Shown here in pieces: positions 7,601-16,497 of a stretch of DNA of 40,166 bases. A program made the translations under genes and the position numbers. This DNA is from Zavarzinella formosa DSM 19928. Lineage in GTDB: Bacteria; Planctomycetota; Planctomycetia; Gemmatales; Gemmataceae. The first letter of the stretch is position 1. Each line of letters starts with the position of its first letter. Location: NCBI RefSeq assembly GCF_000255705.1, contig NZ_JH636444.1:336563-376728 (forward strand). Direction: 5' to 3'. The notes beneath the pieces were generated by a model that saw only the letters and a list, made by a program, of their open reading frames with translations, did not search any database and had not been told where the DNA came from.

Positions 7601-9154
7601 TCAGTGGTTGGTGGTGAACTCGGTGGTGTTGACCAAAGCCCAGAACAGATCGCCCAGAACGCGGGTTTGATCGCTGCCGGAGCTTTCATCAACTAGTTTG
7701 GTCAGATCGGCGGCCTGCTTTTCCGACGGCGGCCGACCGACAGTGGCCATGAATAAGGTTTCGATCCGGCCCCGCGTGTCGAGAAACGGGGCGTCGATCA
7801 AACCGGCCAATGTCGGATTGTTGGCCGGTTCAGTCAGGTCGGCGGTGAAACGGCCGTTCATCATCGCCAACGCCTGAATGATCGACCGCTCGGCGCCCGC
7901 CGGACGCCCGACCCGAAATTGCGAGGCAAAGCGGCGGCGGGCTTCCAACCCCGCATCCCGGCCGGTGTCATTCCGTTCCGGCGGCCGGCCGGCGGCGGTT
8001 CGCAAACTGTCATAAAGCTGCTCGCCGGTCAGGCCACGAACCGGCATTCGGGCGAAATAGCGGGGATCGGACGGGGCGTCGCCCGCCGGGGACACGACTG
8101 AGAGTTGATACGCCTTGGTCAGCGTCAATGCTTTCGTGATGAATTTGAGATCATGACCGGAGGCGACAAAAGCATCCGAAAGCTCGGTCAGCAAACCGAC
8201 ATTGGGGCCGCTCGTTCCGGCTTCGCCGCTCAGGTCATCCAGCGGTTCGACCAGAGCATTGCCATAAACATGAGCCCACAGCCGGTTGACGGCGTTGCGG
8301 GCGAAGTAAGGGTTTTTCGACCCGGTCATCCAGTCCGACAACACCCGGCGGCCGGTGTCATTGCCAATCGCCTCGGGCCAATTAACTTTGCCCCCGTCGA
8401 TGAACGCCGGCGAGACGGATTTCTTGGTGTTTGGAATCATTAGCGTGGCGGGCATCGCCATCTTCCCGGACTCCCGGACCGGCGGCGCGAAAAAGGCGGC
8501 GGTCTCCCAAAACTGGTTGCGGGTCCAGCGGGCGAACGGATGATCGTGGCACTGGGCGCAATCCAGATTGACTCCGAGAAACGCGCGGGCGGCGTTGGCG
8601 GCCAGATTGTCCGGCTTGTTTTCACTGGCGGCGAAAAATCCGGCCGGGCTCAACCCCCGACGATTGTCCGAGCCATTCTCCCCGCGAACCGGGGTGGTGA
8701 GCAATTCACGAACAACACGGTCGTATGGGACATTTTCCTGCACTTTGGTCGCGACCCATGACTCGAAATCATCCGTCAGTCGGGCAAACTCGGCCGTGTC
8801 GGCTTGCGGCACCCAAGAGCGCCGCCAGACGGTGGCCATGTGCCGGGCGTGGCCGCCGGATTCGATGAGGCGAGACAGCAGCTTTGCCCGTTTGTCCGGT
8901 GATTTGTCCGCCAGAAATTCACGGACTTCGGCAACCGACGGAACACGGCCGATGAGATCAAGCGTTGCCCGCCGCAGAAACGCGGCATCGTCAATGATAA
9001 CGGCGGGCCGGACACCTTCCTTGGTCCAGAGGTCCGACAACCGGGCGTCAATCACCGAGGCCAGCTTGACCGGGTCGGCCGGAGTCGCCGCGTAGGCCGT
9101 CATTGGCCATGCGGCCAGCATCAGCGCCAGAAAGACAAATCGGTGCGGTGTCAT
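7601..9154 (-). CDS. DUF1549/DUF1553 family protein
   Basis: 517 residues with a signal peptide 'FVFLALMLAAWPMTAYAA'. The N-terminal DUF1549 half has 'FLRRATLDLIGRVPSVAEVR' and, at about residues 199-207, 'CAQCHDHPF', a CxxCH-type motif that in this family may bind haem or metal. The C-terminal DUF1553 half has 'NPYFARNAVNRLWAHVYGNALVEPLDD', 'LTLTKAYQLS' and 'GEQLYDSLRTAAGR'. Many family members carry an extra N-terminal cytochrome-like domain; this is a short form without one. It is coupled in order with DUF1501. Biochemical function is unknown; exported location is well supported. Confidence 0.93.
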   Translation of the reverse strand: MTPHRFVFLALMLAAWPMTAYAATPADPVKLASVIDARLSDLWTKEGVRPAVIIDDAAFLRRATLDLIGRVPSVAEVREFLADKSPDKRAKLLSRLIESGGHARHMATVWRRSWVPQADTAEFARLTDDFESWVATKVQENVPYDRVVRELLTTPVRGENGSDNRRGLSPAGFFAASENKPDNLAANAARAFLGVNLDCAQCHDHPFARWTRNQFWETAAFFAPPVRESGKMAMPATLMIPNTKKSVSPAFIDGGKVNWPEAIGNDTGRRVLSDWMTGSKNPYFARNAVNRLWAHVYGNALVEPLDDLSGEAGTSGPNVGLLTELSDAFVASGHDLKFITKALTLTKAYQLSVVSPAGDAPSDPRYFARMPVRGLTGEQLYDSLRTAAGRPPERNDTGRDAGLEARRRFASQFRVGRPAGAERSIIQALAMMNGRFTADLTEPANNPTLAGLIDAPFLDTRGRIETLFMATVGRPPSEKQAADLTKLVDESSGSDQTRVLGDLFWALVNTTEFTTNH

Positions 9155-9186
9155 GAATCAATTCCGGCTAGCGTGCAAGAGGAATG

Positions 9187-10176
9187 TCAATAATCCGTCG
9201 GCGAGAGCAAATGCCCGTCGTCCCGAAGGGTGAGGTAAATAAACGTCAGGGGGTCAAGTTTTTTGCCGACGAAACGGACGGAGCCGTCGCACAGCAGAAT
9301 GTTGGCCCCGGCCTCGTGAAATCCGTAGATACCAAACCAGTTATTGCAATTCACCGAGCAATCCGTGACATCGCCCTTGGCCGGGGCGATGCCGTCGGGA
9401 CCGGAGGGGCCAAAGGCGATTGAACCCCACCCGGCCCACGTTCCCCGGGCATTCGCAGCCGCGCCAAACTGATTGTTCACTTCTTGCTTTTTGCCCGCCC
9501 GCCACACTTCCGGCCGACCGGCTTGTTCGATCACCAAGATGGTGCAGGAGAGACCGTCGGTGATTTTGGAAATCGGGGTGAACACGTTATCGGCCATTGC
9601 CTGTCGTTGGTTGCCAAGCATCTGGTCCGTGGCGTTCGCGTTCATCCCATACCCGGTGCGCGGGGCGAGGATGCCGTTCGAGGTGATGTAGTCGGACACT
9701 CCGGCGTTGATGGTCCAGACCGAATCCTTGTCCGGATTGTCCGTCTTGGCTGACGACTGGGCCTGAATCATGATGGATCGCTTGGTCGGCGCTGCCGGGC
9801 ACAGAAACGTCTTCAACTGAGTTTCAGAAACGACCTTGTTACCCGGATCAAAGAAGTCGAGTTTAAGGTTGTATTTCTTCGCCAGTTCTGTTTCTCCGAG
9901 ATGGGGAAGCAAATAAGATCCCCAGCCCCCGTATCCGCTGCCATCGTTGAAGCCGGCTCGACGCGGCGGAAATCCACCTTGGGCTTTCTCGAATTCGAGG
10001 GATGCCTGCCCGATTTTGCGAAGATTTTCCTGGCATTGAATCTTCGCGGCATCGGTGCGTTTGGCCTGAAGTTTGGGCAGGAACAATCCGGTTCCCAACA
10101 CCACCAGCCCGATGGCAACGGTCAGGTCGGTTCTGGCAAACCCAGCCCGTCGCTGTAAGGATTGGATGACTCGCAT
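9187..10176 (-). CDS. DUF1559 family pseudopilin-like protein with degenerate N-terminal motif
   Basis: 329 residues. The N-terminus is a single hydrophobic helix like type IV prepilins, but the processing region reads 'RRAGFARTDLTVAIGLVVLG'. The usual Glu at position +5 of the mature pilin ('GFTLIEL') is replaced by Asp and the core is less conserved. The rest is typical DUF1559: 'CQENLRKIGQASLEFE', 'GGFPPRR', 'SYLLPHL', 'DYITSNGIL', 'KITDGLSCTILVIEQAGRPEVW', 'GTWAGWGS', 'VNCNNWFGIYGFHEAGANILLCDGSVRF'. It lies between the ABC permease and DUF1553 genes. A GGGGAC sequence precedes the ATG. It may still be cleaved by a prepilin peptidase, since Gly and Phe are kept, but assembly could differ. 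Confidence 0.9.
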   Translation of the reverse strand: MRVIQSLQRRAGFARTDLTVAIGLVVLGTGLFLPKLQAKRTDAAKIQCQENLRKIGQASLEFEKAQGGFPPRRAGFNDGSGYGGWGSYLLPHLGETELAKKYNLKLDFFDPGNKVVSETQLKTFLCPAAPTKRSIMIQAQSSAKTDNPDKDSVWTINAGVSDYITSNGILAPRTGYGMNANATDQMLGNQRQAMADNVFTPISKITDGLSCTILVIEQAGRPEVWRAGKKQEVNNQFGAAANARGTWAGWGSIAFGPSGPDGIAPAKGDVTDCSVNCNNWFGIYGFHEAGANILLCDGSVRFVGKKLDPLTFIYLTLRDDGHLLSPTDY

Positions 10177-10295
10177 CGTTCGTCCCCCATAAGTTCTCAG
10201 TGATCGGGCCGGAGGAATGACAAGTCCTCCAACCCGCCCGGCAATTTTTCAACCTTCGACTTTAATCTCATGACGGCATGGCTTGGGCAATGGCC

Positions 10296-13200
10296 TCAGG
10301 CCGCCGAACGCCCTTCTTGCAGCAACCGAAGCGGATCGGTTCGTCCGGCCCGGAACGCCGGCCAAAGCGCCGTGACAAGGCAAAGGCCGACGGCAATGCC
10401 GAAACCGATCCACAGTTTGGCCCACGGAAGAATCACCGGGGTGTACTGGCCGCCGCGAATGTTGACATATCGGGTCACGCCGGTTCCGCAATAACCGGCC
10501 ATCGCGCCAAATCCGAGGCTCAGCAGACACGCCACCAATCCAATTAAAAGCGACTCCGCGATAATCAGCCGGAACAATCCGAACCGCGTCACGCCCAGCG
10601 CCCGCATCACCCCCATGTCCCATCGGCGGGCGCGAACCGATGACAGCACGGTGTTCATGACGCCCAGCGACGTCACCAGAAGCGTGACCAGCGGCAGTTC
10701 GCTCAGCGCCCAGATGATGTTGTCGGCCCGGCCGCGAATCTCTTTTCGGGCGAACTCTGCTGATGTCAACGTGACTCGGCCGCCAAATCCTCCTCCTCCC
10801 GGTCCGGCTCCTCCTGGGGCGGCGCCTCCCGGAACAGGGCCCCGGCCCCGGCGACCACCGGCCGGGTTCGGGCTTTTGCCTGCGTTCGCACCTTCGGCCG
10901 GGTTCGGTGCATCGCTCTTGGGACGGGCGACAATCTCTTGCACCGCTGTTTTGATGTCTTCTTCCGAAGATGAGCCGTCCATGTTCACCCAAAACGTCGT
11001 CGTACGGGTGATATTGAAATCATGCTTCACCGTCTGGCTTTCGCAGAACATCAATCCCGCCGCGCGTCCCTGCCGGAAACCGGATTTCGTCAGCCAGTGC
11101 CAGCCCGGCATGGAGACCACGCCGGCGATCTCATAATCGACCCGGTCCCCGGTGCGCCCGCCGGAAAAGACGCCAAACTTTCCACCAATGCCCAAACCGG
11201 ATTCGCGGGCGAAGTGATCGGGCACCAGGCAAAACCGGCCTTGTTTCAATTTGGCAATCGCTTCGTCCCGCTTCCCCTCGACGAATTCAAATTTGAACAA
11301 TGGCTTGTCCCCGCCAAACGCCGCGTCCGGGTCTAAGCCGATCATCACGCAACTGTCTTGTCGAGTGGCCGACTCGCGGATTTTGGAACCAGTCGGGTCG
11401 TCGGTGAACTTCACATGCTTGACGGCCAGCGGCGCAAACTTGTCCGCGACCAGACCGGGAATGTGACGTAATTTTTCCACCTGTTCATCGCTCGCGCCCG
11501 AGGGCACGGAGATGACCAAATCAGGCGCCCACTCGCCGGGAGTAAACGCGGCGAGCATGGAATAACCCCACGTTTGTGTGGCGACGAACAAGCCAAGGCC
11601 GATGGTCATGGCGACCGTCGTGCCGACGGTTCGCCACATGTTTGCGGAAAGCTGAGTCGCCAGCAACCGAGTGTTCAGGAACAAGAGTTTGGCCAGCACG
11701 GGACCGACAATTCGCTCTGTAAGGACGACTGCCATCGGGGTCAGCATGATGAAGCCGACAATCATGGTGGTGCTGCCGATCGCGGCGGCGGCCATGTAAC
11801 GCGAGGTGTCCGGCATCGGCACATAAAATACGACCAGCGGATTGATCGCGATGAACACCAGGCCAATGATTGTCAACACCCACGGCGGCCGGCCGGAACC
11901 CGACCTCTGCCGGGGGACCATCGCTTCCAGCGGGCTGACGCTGGTCGCCCGCCACGCGGGCATCACCGAGGCAGCCATCGAACCGCCCAAGGCGCACACA
12001 CCGGACAGGGCCACGCACCACCAGCCAAGGTCGGCCCCTTCCGAGAGCAATTGCGGCTTGATGCGGGCCATGATTTTCAACAACGCCATGCCGGCCAGCA
12101 AACCCCCGCCCCAGCCGATCAGGCCCAGCACGAGGCTTTCCGTCGCCACCATCAACGCGATCTGTAGCTTTGTCAACGCCACGGCTCGCAGCATGGCGAA
12201 CTGCCGAATCCGCTCGTCCACCCCCATGCTCAGTGTGGTGAAGATGATGAACAAAGCGGCCAACAGCGAAATGCCGGTGGCTGAGTACGCTTGCGCCCGG
12301 ACAGTGTTGAAAGTGGTGCTGTTATCCACCTCTTGGTCCACCTTCGCGGGTGTGCGAACTTCGACCGGAGTGGACGCGGAGCCGAACGCCTCGGCCCAGC
12401 GAGATTGGAACGCCTCAATGTTTTCGCCGGGTTTGAGGATGACCCCGGCGTAACTGGTCCTCGCCGGAATCGCGGCGAGCTTTTCCGCTGTCGCCACCGG
12501 CACGTACAGGGCGTTGGCAGCCGGCCCGCCGGGGAGCGCGCCGGGCTGGGTCGGTGGCAGGCCAACCATGAACCTCGGCCCCGGCAGACGTTTGGATTGT
12601 TCGACAATGGCGACAATCTTGATTTTCGTCTCCGTCCGGCCTTGGCCGAATCCAGAGCCGACCACCAATTCGTCTCCGACGCTGATTTCCATTTGCTCGG
12701 CTGATTCCCGAGTCAACGCGCCGACCATTTGCGCGCCGTCCTTGGGATTGAACCATTGGCCATGAACAACCGAGTGAATCGGCTCGGTCGAATCCGTGCC
12801 CACGACTGTGGGGATTTTGCTTTGACTTCGCTGCTGGGCGACGCCCCCCATCATCCGGGGGCCGGACTCGGGTTCTTTCGGCGTGGCCGGTGTCTTGGAA
12901 GCAGGGGCCGCCGGACCCGGAACCGGGGCGGCGGCCGGCCCTTCTTCCTCGCCTCCCGCTCCCGGAACCGGGAGACGAGGAGCGTTGGTCTCGCCGATCT
13001 TGGTGGCGCGCAAGGCAGTTTCAAACACCGGGTCGATCACCGCCACCGCCGGATCTTGTCGAATCTGTTCGACCAGTTCTTTCGTCAATTGCGGCGCGCG
13101 ACCAAACCCGCCGGGGCCTGCGGGAGCGGCTGAAACCGCCTCCCGGTTCCGCGCGGGGACCAAGAGCAGGTCGTACCGGCCGACGTATTCCTCGCCCATG

Positions 13201-13361
13201 CCGCCAAACTGGCCCACAAGCGAGTCGTAACCGCTGACCACCCACACAACGATGCAAGAGGCGGCAATCGTGGAAAGGCTGGTCAGGAGAAAACGGCCCG
13301 GACGTTTCCGCATATGAGATGCGACCAGCCGAAGCGACACTTTGAATTCAGAGAGCGTCAT
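10296..13361 (-). CDS. Large ABC transporter permease with two MacB/FtsX modules
   Basis: 1021 residues. It starts with a membrane helix after 'RKRPGRFLLTSLSTIAASCIVVWVVSG', followed by a large periplasmic MacB-PCD-like domain. Three membrane helices follow near residues 370-480 (including 'ISLLAALFIIFTTLSMGVDERIRQ' and 'ALMVATESLVLGLIGWGGGL'), then a middle helical block, a second periplasmic domain, and a final FtsX block ('PLVTLLVTSLGVMNTVLSSVRARRWDMGVMRALG', 'RLIIAESLLIGLVACLLSLG'). This is the FtsX-FtsX 'double' permease layout. Two low-complexity linkers, Ala/Pro-rich near residue 140 and Gly/Pro/Arg-rich near 835-865, lie in the exported parts. Its ATPase partner is encoded 9 bases upstream. 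It likely drives lipoprotein or peptide extraction at the cytoplasmic membrane; the substrate is unknown. Confidence 0.92.
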   Translation of the reverse strand: MTLSEFKVSLRLVASHMRKRPGRFLLTSLSTIAASCIVVWVVSGYDSLVGQFGGMGEEYVGRYDLLLVPARNREAVSAAPAGPGGFGRAPQLTKELVEQIRQDPAVAVIDPVFETALRATKIGETNAPRLPVPGAGGEEEGPAAAPVPGPAAPASKTPATPKEPESGPRMMGGVAQQRSQSKIPTVVGTDSTEPIHSVVHGQWFNPKDGAQMVGALTRESAEQMEISVGDELVVGSGFGQGRTETKIKIVAIVEQSKRLPGPRFMVGLPPTQPGALPGGPAANALYVPVATAEKLAAIPARTSYAGVILKPGENIEAFQSRWAEAFGSASTPVEVRTPAKVDQEVDNSTTFNTVRAQAYSATGISLLAALFIIFTTLSMGVDERIRQFAMLRAVALTKLQIALMVATESLVLGLIGWGGGLLAGMALLKIMARIKPQLLSEGADLGWWCVALSGVCALGGSMAASVMPAWRATSVSPLEAMVPRQRSGSGRPPWVLTIIGLVFIAINPLVVFYVPMPDTSRYMAAAAIGSTTMIVGFIMLTPMAVVLTERIVGPVLAKLLFLNTRLLATQLSANMWRTVGTTVAMTIGLGLFVATQTWGYSMLAAFTPGEWAPDLVISVPSGASDEQVEKLRHIPGLVADKFAPLAVKHVKFTDDPTGSKIRESATRQDSCVMIGLDPDAAFGGDKPLFKFEFVEGKRDEAIAKLKQGRFCLVPDHFARESGLGIGGKFGVFSGGRTGDRVDYEIAGVVSMPGWHWLTKSGFRQGRAAGLMFCESQTVKHDFNITRTTTFWVNMDGSSSEEDIKTAVQEIVARPKSDAPNPAEGANAGKSPNPAGGRRGRGPVPGGAAPGGAGPGGGGFGGRVTLTSAEFARKEIRGRADNIIWALSELPLVTLLVTSLGVMNTVLSSVRARRWDMGVMRALGVTRFGLFRLIIAESLLIGLVACLLSLGFGAMAGYCGTGVTRYVNIRGGQYTPVILPWAKLWIGFGIAVGLCLVTALWPAFRAGRTDPLRLLQEGRSAA

Positions 13362-13370
13362 GGTGAATCC

Positions 13371-14144
13371 TCAGGCTGGCTTGGCGGCGACGACTTGTTG
13401 GTAATGCACGGTCAGGGCGGCGGGGTCGGGAAAGTCCGCGGTGCGGAACTCCGTGAGAATCCGGCCGTCTTTCATCACGACGACCCGCTCCGTCCAGGCG
13501 GCGACGCTTGGCTCGTGAGTGACGACGATAATGGTCCGCTTCTGTTCCTCGCACAATTCCTTCATCAACCGGCAGATGGCCTGCCCGGTCACCGAATCCA
13601 AGCTACCCGTCGGTTCGTCGGCCAGCACCAACGCGGGGTCGGTGATGAGCGCCCGGGCGATGGCCACCCGCTGTTGTTCGCCGCCACTCATGGCGTCCGG
13701 TCGGTGACGGCGGCGGGCGGCGATGCCGAGCCGTTCCAGCAACGGGTCGAGACGGTCGGCCGCCTGCCCGCCCCGGCCGTCCGTCAATAGCGGCATCGTG
13801 ATGTTTTCCTCGGCGGTGAGTGTTGGAATGAGATTGAATGCTTGAAATACCAGCCCGATTTTCCGTCGCCGGAAGCGGGTTAGTTTGGCGTCCGAGAGTG
13901 TCGAAAGATCGGTGTCGGCGATCAACACCCGCCCCTCGTCCGGCCGGGTGAGACCGGCCATCGTGTGCAGAAGGGTGCTCTTGCCGGAGCCGCTTGCCCC
14001 CATGATGGCGACGAATTCGCCGGTTCGCACCGTCAGGGAAACACCCTTGAGGGCCTCCACCACCGATTCGCCCTGGCGAAATCGCTTGGTGAGGTTCTCG
14101 GTCTTCACAGGGGTTTGAAGGTCCGGTGAGGTGGCTGCGTTCAT
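13371..14144 (-). CDS. ABC transporter ATP-binding protein, LolD/MacB type
   Basis: 257 residues. Walker A 'GASGSGKS' at 49-56, Q-loop Gln at about 101, signature 'MSGGEQQ' at 152-158, Walker B 'ALVLADEP' at 171-178 with catalytic Glu, and switch His near 210 ('VVTHEPSVA') are all present, so it should hydrolyse ATP. The '[13 protein letters not shown]' segment and size place it with LolD/MacB ATPases serving FtsX-type permeases. The permease gene begins 9 bases after its stop, with a GAGG ribosome-binding site within the gap, so the two are co-translated. It precedes rather than fuses to the permease, unlike classical MacB. Confidence 0.95.
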   Translation of the reverse strand: MNAATSPDLQTPVKTENLTKRFRQGESVVEALKGVSLTVRTGEFVAIMGASGSGKSTLLHTMAGLTRPDEGRVLIADTDLSTLSDAKLTRFRRRKIGLVFQAFNLIPTLTAEENITMPLLTDGRGGQAADRLDPLLERLGIAARRRHRPDAMSGGEQQRVAIARALITDPALVLADEPTGSLDSVTGQAICRLMKELCEEQKRTIIVVTHEPSVAAWTERVVVMKDGRILTEFRTADFPDPAALTVHYQQVVAAKPA

Positions 14145-14222
14145 TCCAATATCACTTTCCTGCGGCGAGAAAAACTAGCGCCGCGATTGTTGGCAGGCGT
14201 TTGCAAAACAGATCGTTTGGCG

Positions 14223-14651
14223 TCAATCAATCTGGAATGTTTCCAGTTGATTCTCTCCTTCTTTCACCTTGACCTTGAACCGGCTTTTGTCTTTGCTGGA
14301 GTATCGACCTTTCCAGCGATCCGCCGGAGTCCCGCCGTCTTGAGGGTCATAAGACGGGTCGGGATATGTAAACGTCACGGCGTATTCCCCCACGGGGGCT
14401 CCCTTGTGGCCGGATTCGATGGCAAATGTTCCATCCGCAGCCGTCTTCCCTTCCGGGATGAACTTGACGGAACCCATGTCGAACAACGGATGGAACTGAA
14501 CCAATATCCCTTCCAACGGCTTGCCCCGATAGAGTGCCTTGCCGTGGACTTGGGCAATCGGCGGCAGATTCTCTTTCACAGTCGGAGCAGAAGATCCGCA
14601 GCCAAGCCCGCACATCGTCCCAAGCAACATGACAAACCCAAAGACCCGCAT
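14223..14651 (-). CDS. Small lipoprotein with carboxypeptidase-regulatory-like fold
   Basis: 142 residues from the ATG at 14651, which has GAGG upstream; the open frame continues to 14852 but overlaps the neighbouring gene. The N-terminus 'MRVFGFVMLLGTMCGLGCGSS' is a lipoprotein signal peptide, with the lipidated Cys likely in 'GLGC'. The mature part ('HGKALYRGKPLEGILVQFHP', 'GKTAADGTFAIESGHKGAPVGEYAVTF') is typical of the small beta-sandwich lipoproteins that planctomycetes encode in many copies, usually right next to a DUF1559 gene, as here. No enzymatic residues are expected. Its location just upstream of an FtsX-type ABC transporter suggests, but does not prove, that it could be a substrate or partner. 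Confidence 0.88.
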   Translation of the reverse strand: MRVFGFVMLLGTMCGLGCGSSAPTVKENLPPIAQVHGKALYRGKPLEGILVQFHPLFDMGSVKFIPEGKTAADGTFAIESGHKGAPVGEYAVTFTYPDPSYDPQDGGTPADRWKGRYSSKDKSRFKVKVKEGENQLETFQID

Positions 14652-14695
14652 CACAAACCTCGTTTGGAAGAAACCGATCAGGTTGGGACGTTTGA

Positions 14696-15724
14696 TTACT
14701 GGCTGACGGGGACTTCCCCGTCGTCTTTCACAAGCCATTGGGCGAGAAGCCTCCCGTTCAGATTCGGTGTTGCAAACCGGACCGAACCATCGCCCATCAG
14801 GAAGGAGGCGCCGCTGGTGTGGAAGGAATAAACGCTCTGCTGGTTGCTGCAATTGAGGATGCAGGTGAGAATCGAGGCGCTGTTCGCCGTCGAGGAGGAA
14901 TTCCTCGTCATTTTGCCGGTGGTCGTGCTTACTGAGGTGGGATCATAAGTCCAAATCGCGATCGAACCATAACCGGCCCAAGTTCCCCGGCTGCCGTTGC
15001 TGGCCGTTTCGTCACCAACCTTCTTGCCAAGTTCCCAAATTTGCGGACGCCCCGCTTGTTCGAAGACGATGGCGTTATTCGAGAGACCGTCCGTGTGTTC
15101 ACTCATTGGCACGAAGCGTTCATCATCAAGGGCGTCTCGCTTGTTGTTTGAGTTAATCGTCCATCCGAGGCCGTATCCATCGGCGGGCATCGCCACCCCG
15201 TTGCTGGTCATGTAATCATTGAGGCCGCACGAGGCCGTGTAGGTCACGCCGTCTCCGGTGTGCAGCGAACTGGTCGACGCCTTTGCGGAGATGGTGATCT
15301 GCGGCCTGACGGGGGACGTGGGGCATCGAAACACCGGGAGATTGGTCGCGGCGGCTGCTTGGTTGACGCTGTCATAAAAGTCATACTTGACATTCATCTG
15401 GCCATCCACCGTGGTCTGTTCGATGTACGGCAGAATATACCAGCCCCACCCGGCGTAAGCGTGGTTCGGGTTCACGACGCCGAAGGCCGTGCGGCGTGGC
15501 GGGAAGCCTTGATTGACGTCGTGGAAACCGTGAAAAGAGAGGCCAATCTGTTTCAAATTGTTCTGGCACTTGAGGCGATTCGCGGCTTCACGAATCTTTT
15601 GGACGGCAGGCAACAGCAGGCCGATCAAAATGGCGATGATGGCAATCACCACCAGCAGTTCAATGAGGGTAAACCCTCGTCGTGTCACACTGGTGCGGGG
15701 CAGGGTGCGTCCGGCGGGAACCAT
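14696..15724 (-). CDS. DUF1559 family pseudopilin-like protein, canonical prepilin motif
   Basis: 342 residues. '[36 protein letters not shown]' near residues 16-50 is a textbook type IV prepilin/pseudopilin N-terminus, with Gly-Phe cleavage site and Glu at +5. The body has family landmarks: '[17 protein letters not shown]', 'GFPPRR', 'WYILPYIEQ', 'FRCPTSP', '[10 protein letters not shown]', '[18 protein letters not shown]', 'GTWAGYGS', '[11 protein letters not shown]'. It should be processed by a prepilin peptidase and inserted by a type II/IV-like machine. It heads the minus-strand eight-gene run; an AAGGA sequence lies about 12 bases before the ATG. DUF1559 proteins form one of the largest planctomycete paralogue families; individual functions are mostly unknown. 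Confidence 0.95.
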   Translation of the reverse strand: MVPAGRTLPRTSVTRRGFTLIELLVVIAIIAILIGLLLPAVQKIREAANRLKCQNNLKQIGLSFHGFHDVNQGFPPRRTAFGVVNPNHAYAGWGWYILPYIEQTTVDGQMNVKYDFYDSVNQAAAATNLPVFRCPTSPVRPQITISAKASTSSLHTGDGVTYTASCGLNDYMTSNGVAMPADGYGLGWTINSNNKRDALDDERFVPMSEHTDGLSNNAIVFEQAGRPQIWELGKKVGDETASNGSRGTWAGYGSIAIWTYDPTSVSTTTGKMTRNSSSTANSASILTCILNCSNQQSVYSFHTSGASFLMGDGSVRFATPNLNGRLLAQWLVKDDGEVPVSQ

Positions 15725-16005
15725 TAAAAAATGTCCTTTGGCAATTGATCGTCAACAACAGTGAGAAGATCGTCACATGATCAAGGGACGACAACGGCTG
15801 CGTAATGGCTGAGAACACCATATCCGTTCAAAATTGACGTCAGAAATCTTGAATAGCTAATTCGATGCCACCCCGTTTTAAATCCACAATATTTAGAAAT
15901 CTCGACTGAATACGGCATAAACAAAGGTCATTAGAACATGACATGTGGCTGGAATTTAGCCACCAACGGACAAAAAATAACCGGCCATGAATCACTAAAC
16001 CTCGC
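15725..16005. promoter_or_regulatory. AT-rich intergenic region, probable promoter of the eight-gene minus-strand run
   Basis: This stretch between the DUF1559 start and the insertion-sequence remnant has no coding signal and is AT-richer than its surroundings. It must contain the promoter for the genes running leftward from 15724. I cannot assign specific boxes. Confidence 0.35.
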
Positions 16006-16313
16006 GTTGTACAAAAACTCTGTCACCCGAATTTGACGGAGTTTTTCGGCTCAATCGACCCATTCTGGGTTCTGCGAATGTCACTTTGGGGACGTGTTTC
16101 TCAGTCGAGCAGAATCGATGATCATTTCGGTGCATGGAACTGCCCGAGAAAGGTCGGTTTTGACTTCAAAAAGATTCAGGCCGCTCGCCGTGCTTGATGA
16201 AGCCACCGAGTTTCTCGTGGCAAACGATCTCGTAATCGCCGCGAGGAACATACCGGAGTCGCTCACCGTTGGCGACCCGGCAGCGTCAGATGAGTTCGAT
16301 TCCCTCCCGCGAT
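16006..16313. mobile_element. Insertion-sequence remnant (left end plus transposase fragment)
   Basis: The sequence begins GTTGTACAAAAACTCTGTCA, then follows the left end of the element at 1134-1420 closely, including the hairpin and the part encoding the transposase C-terminus ('GAGTTTCTCGTGGCAAACGA'). After 'GACCCGGCAGCGTCAGA' it jumps to sequence matching about 1603-1620, so roughly 190 bases are deleted, and then homology ends. The transposase piece has no usable frame. It lies about 185 bases upstream of the giant secreted protein gene. Confidence 0.82.
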
Positions 16314-16497
16314 TCCCGAATTCGGAGTTAAACACTTCAATCCCTGATTAGGGGCGATTCGACATCATCGCCTCGAAATGTGATTAGAGCGAGTGAACTC
16401 ACACTCGCAAGAACTCCTGATGCGAACTCTTGTGCTCGGGAAGGGGCGCGCGTAGCATATTCTTCCTGCCTGTGCTACCTATCTTCGGAGACTGCCA

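Noticed and set aside
6666-7670. A 334-codon plus-strand open frame opposite DUF1501
   Set aside because: DUF1501 on the minus strand has all family landmarks; the plus frame has none.
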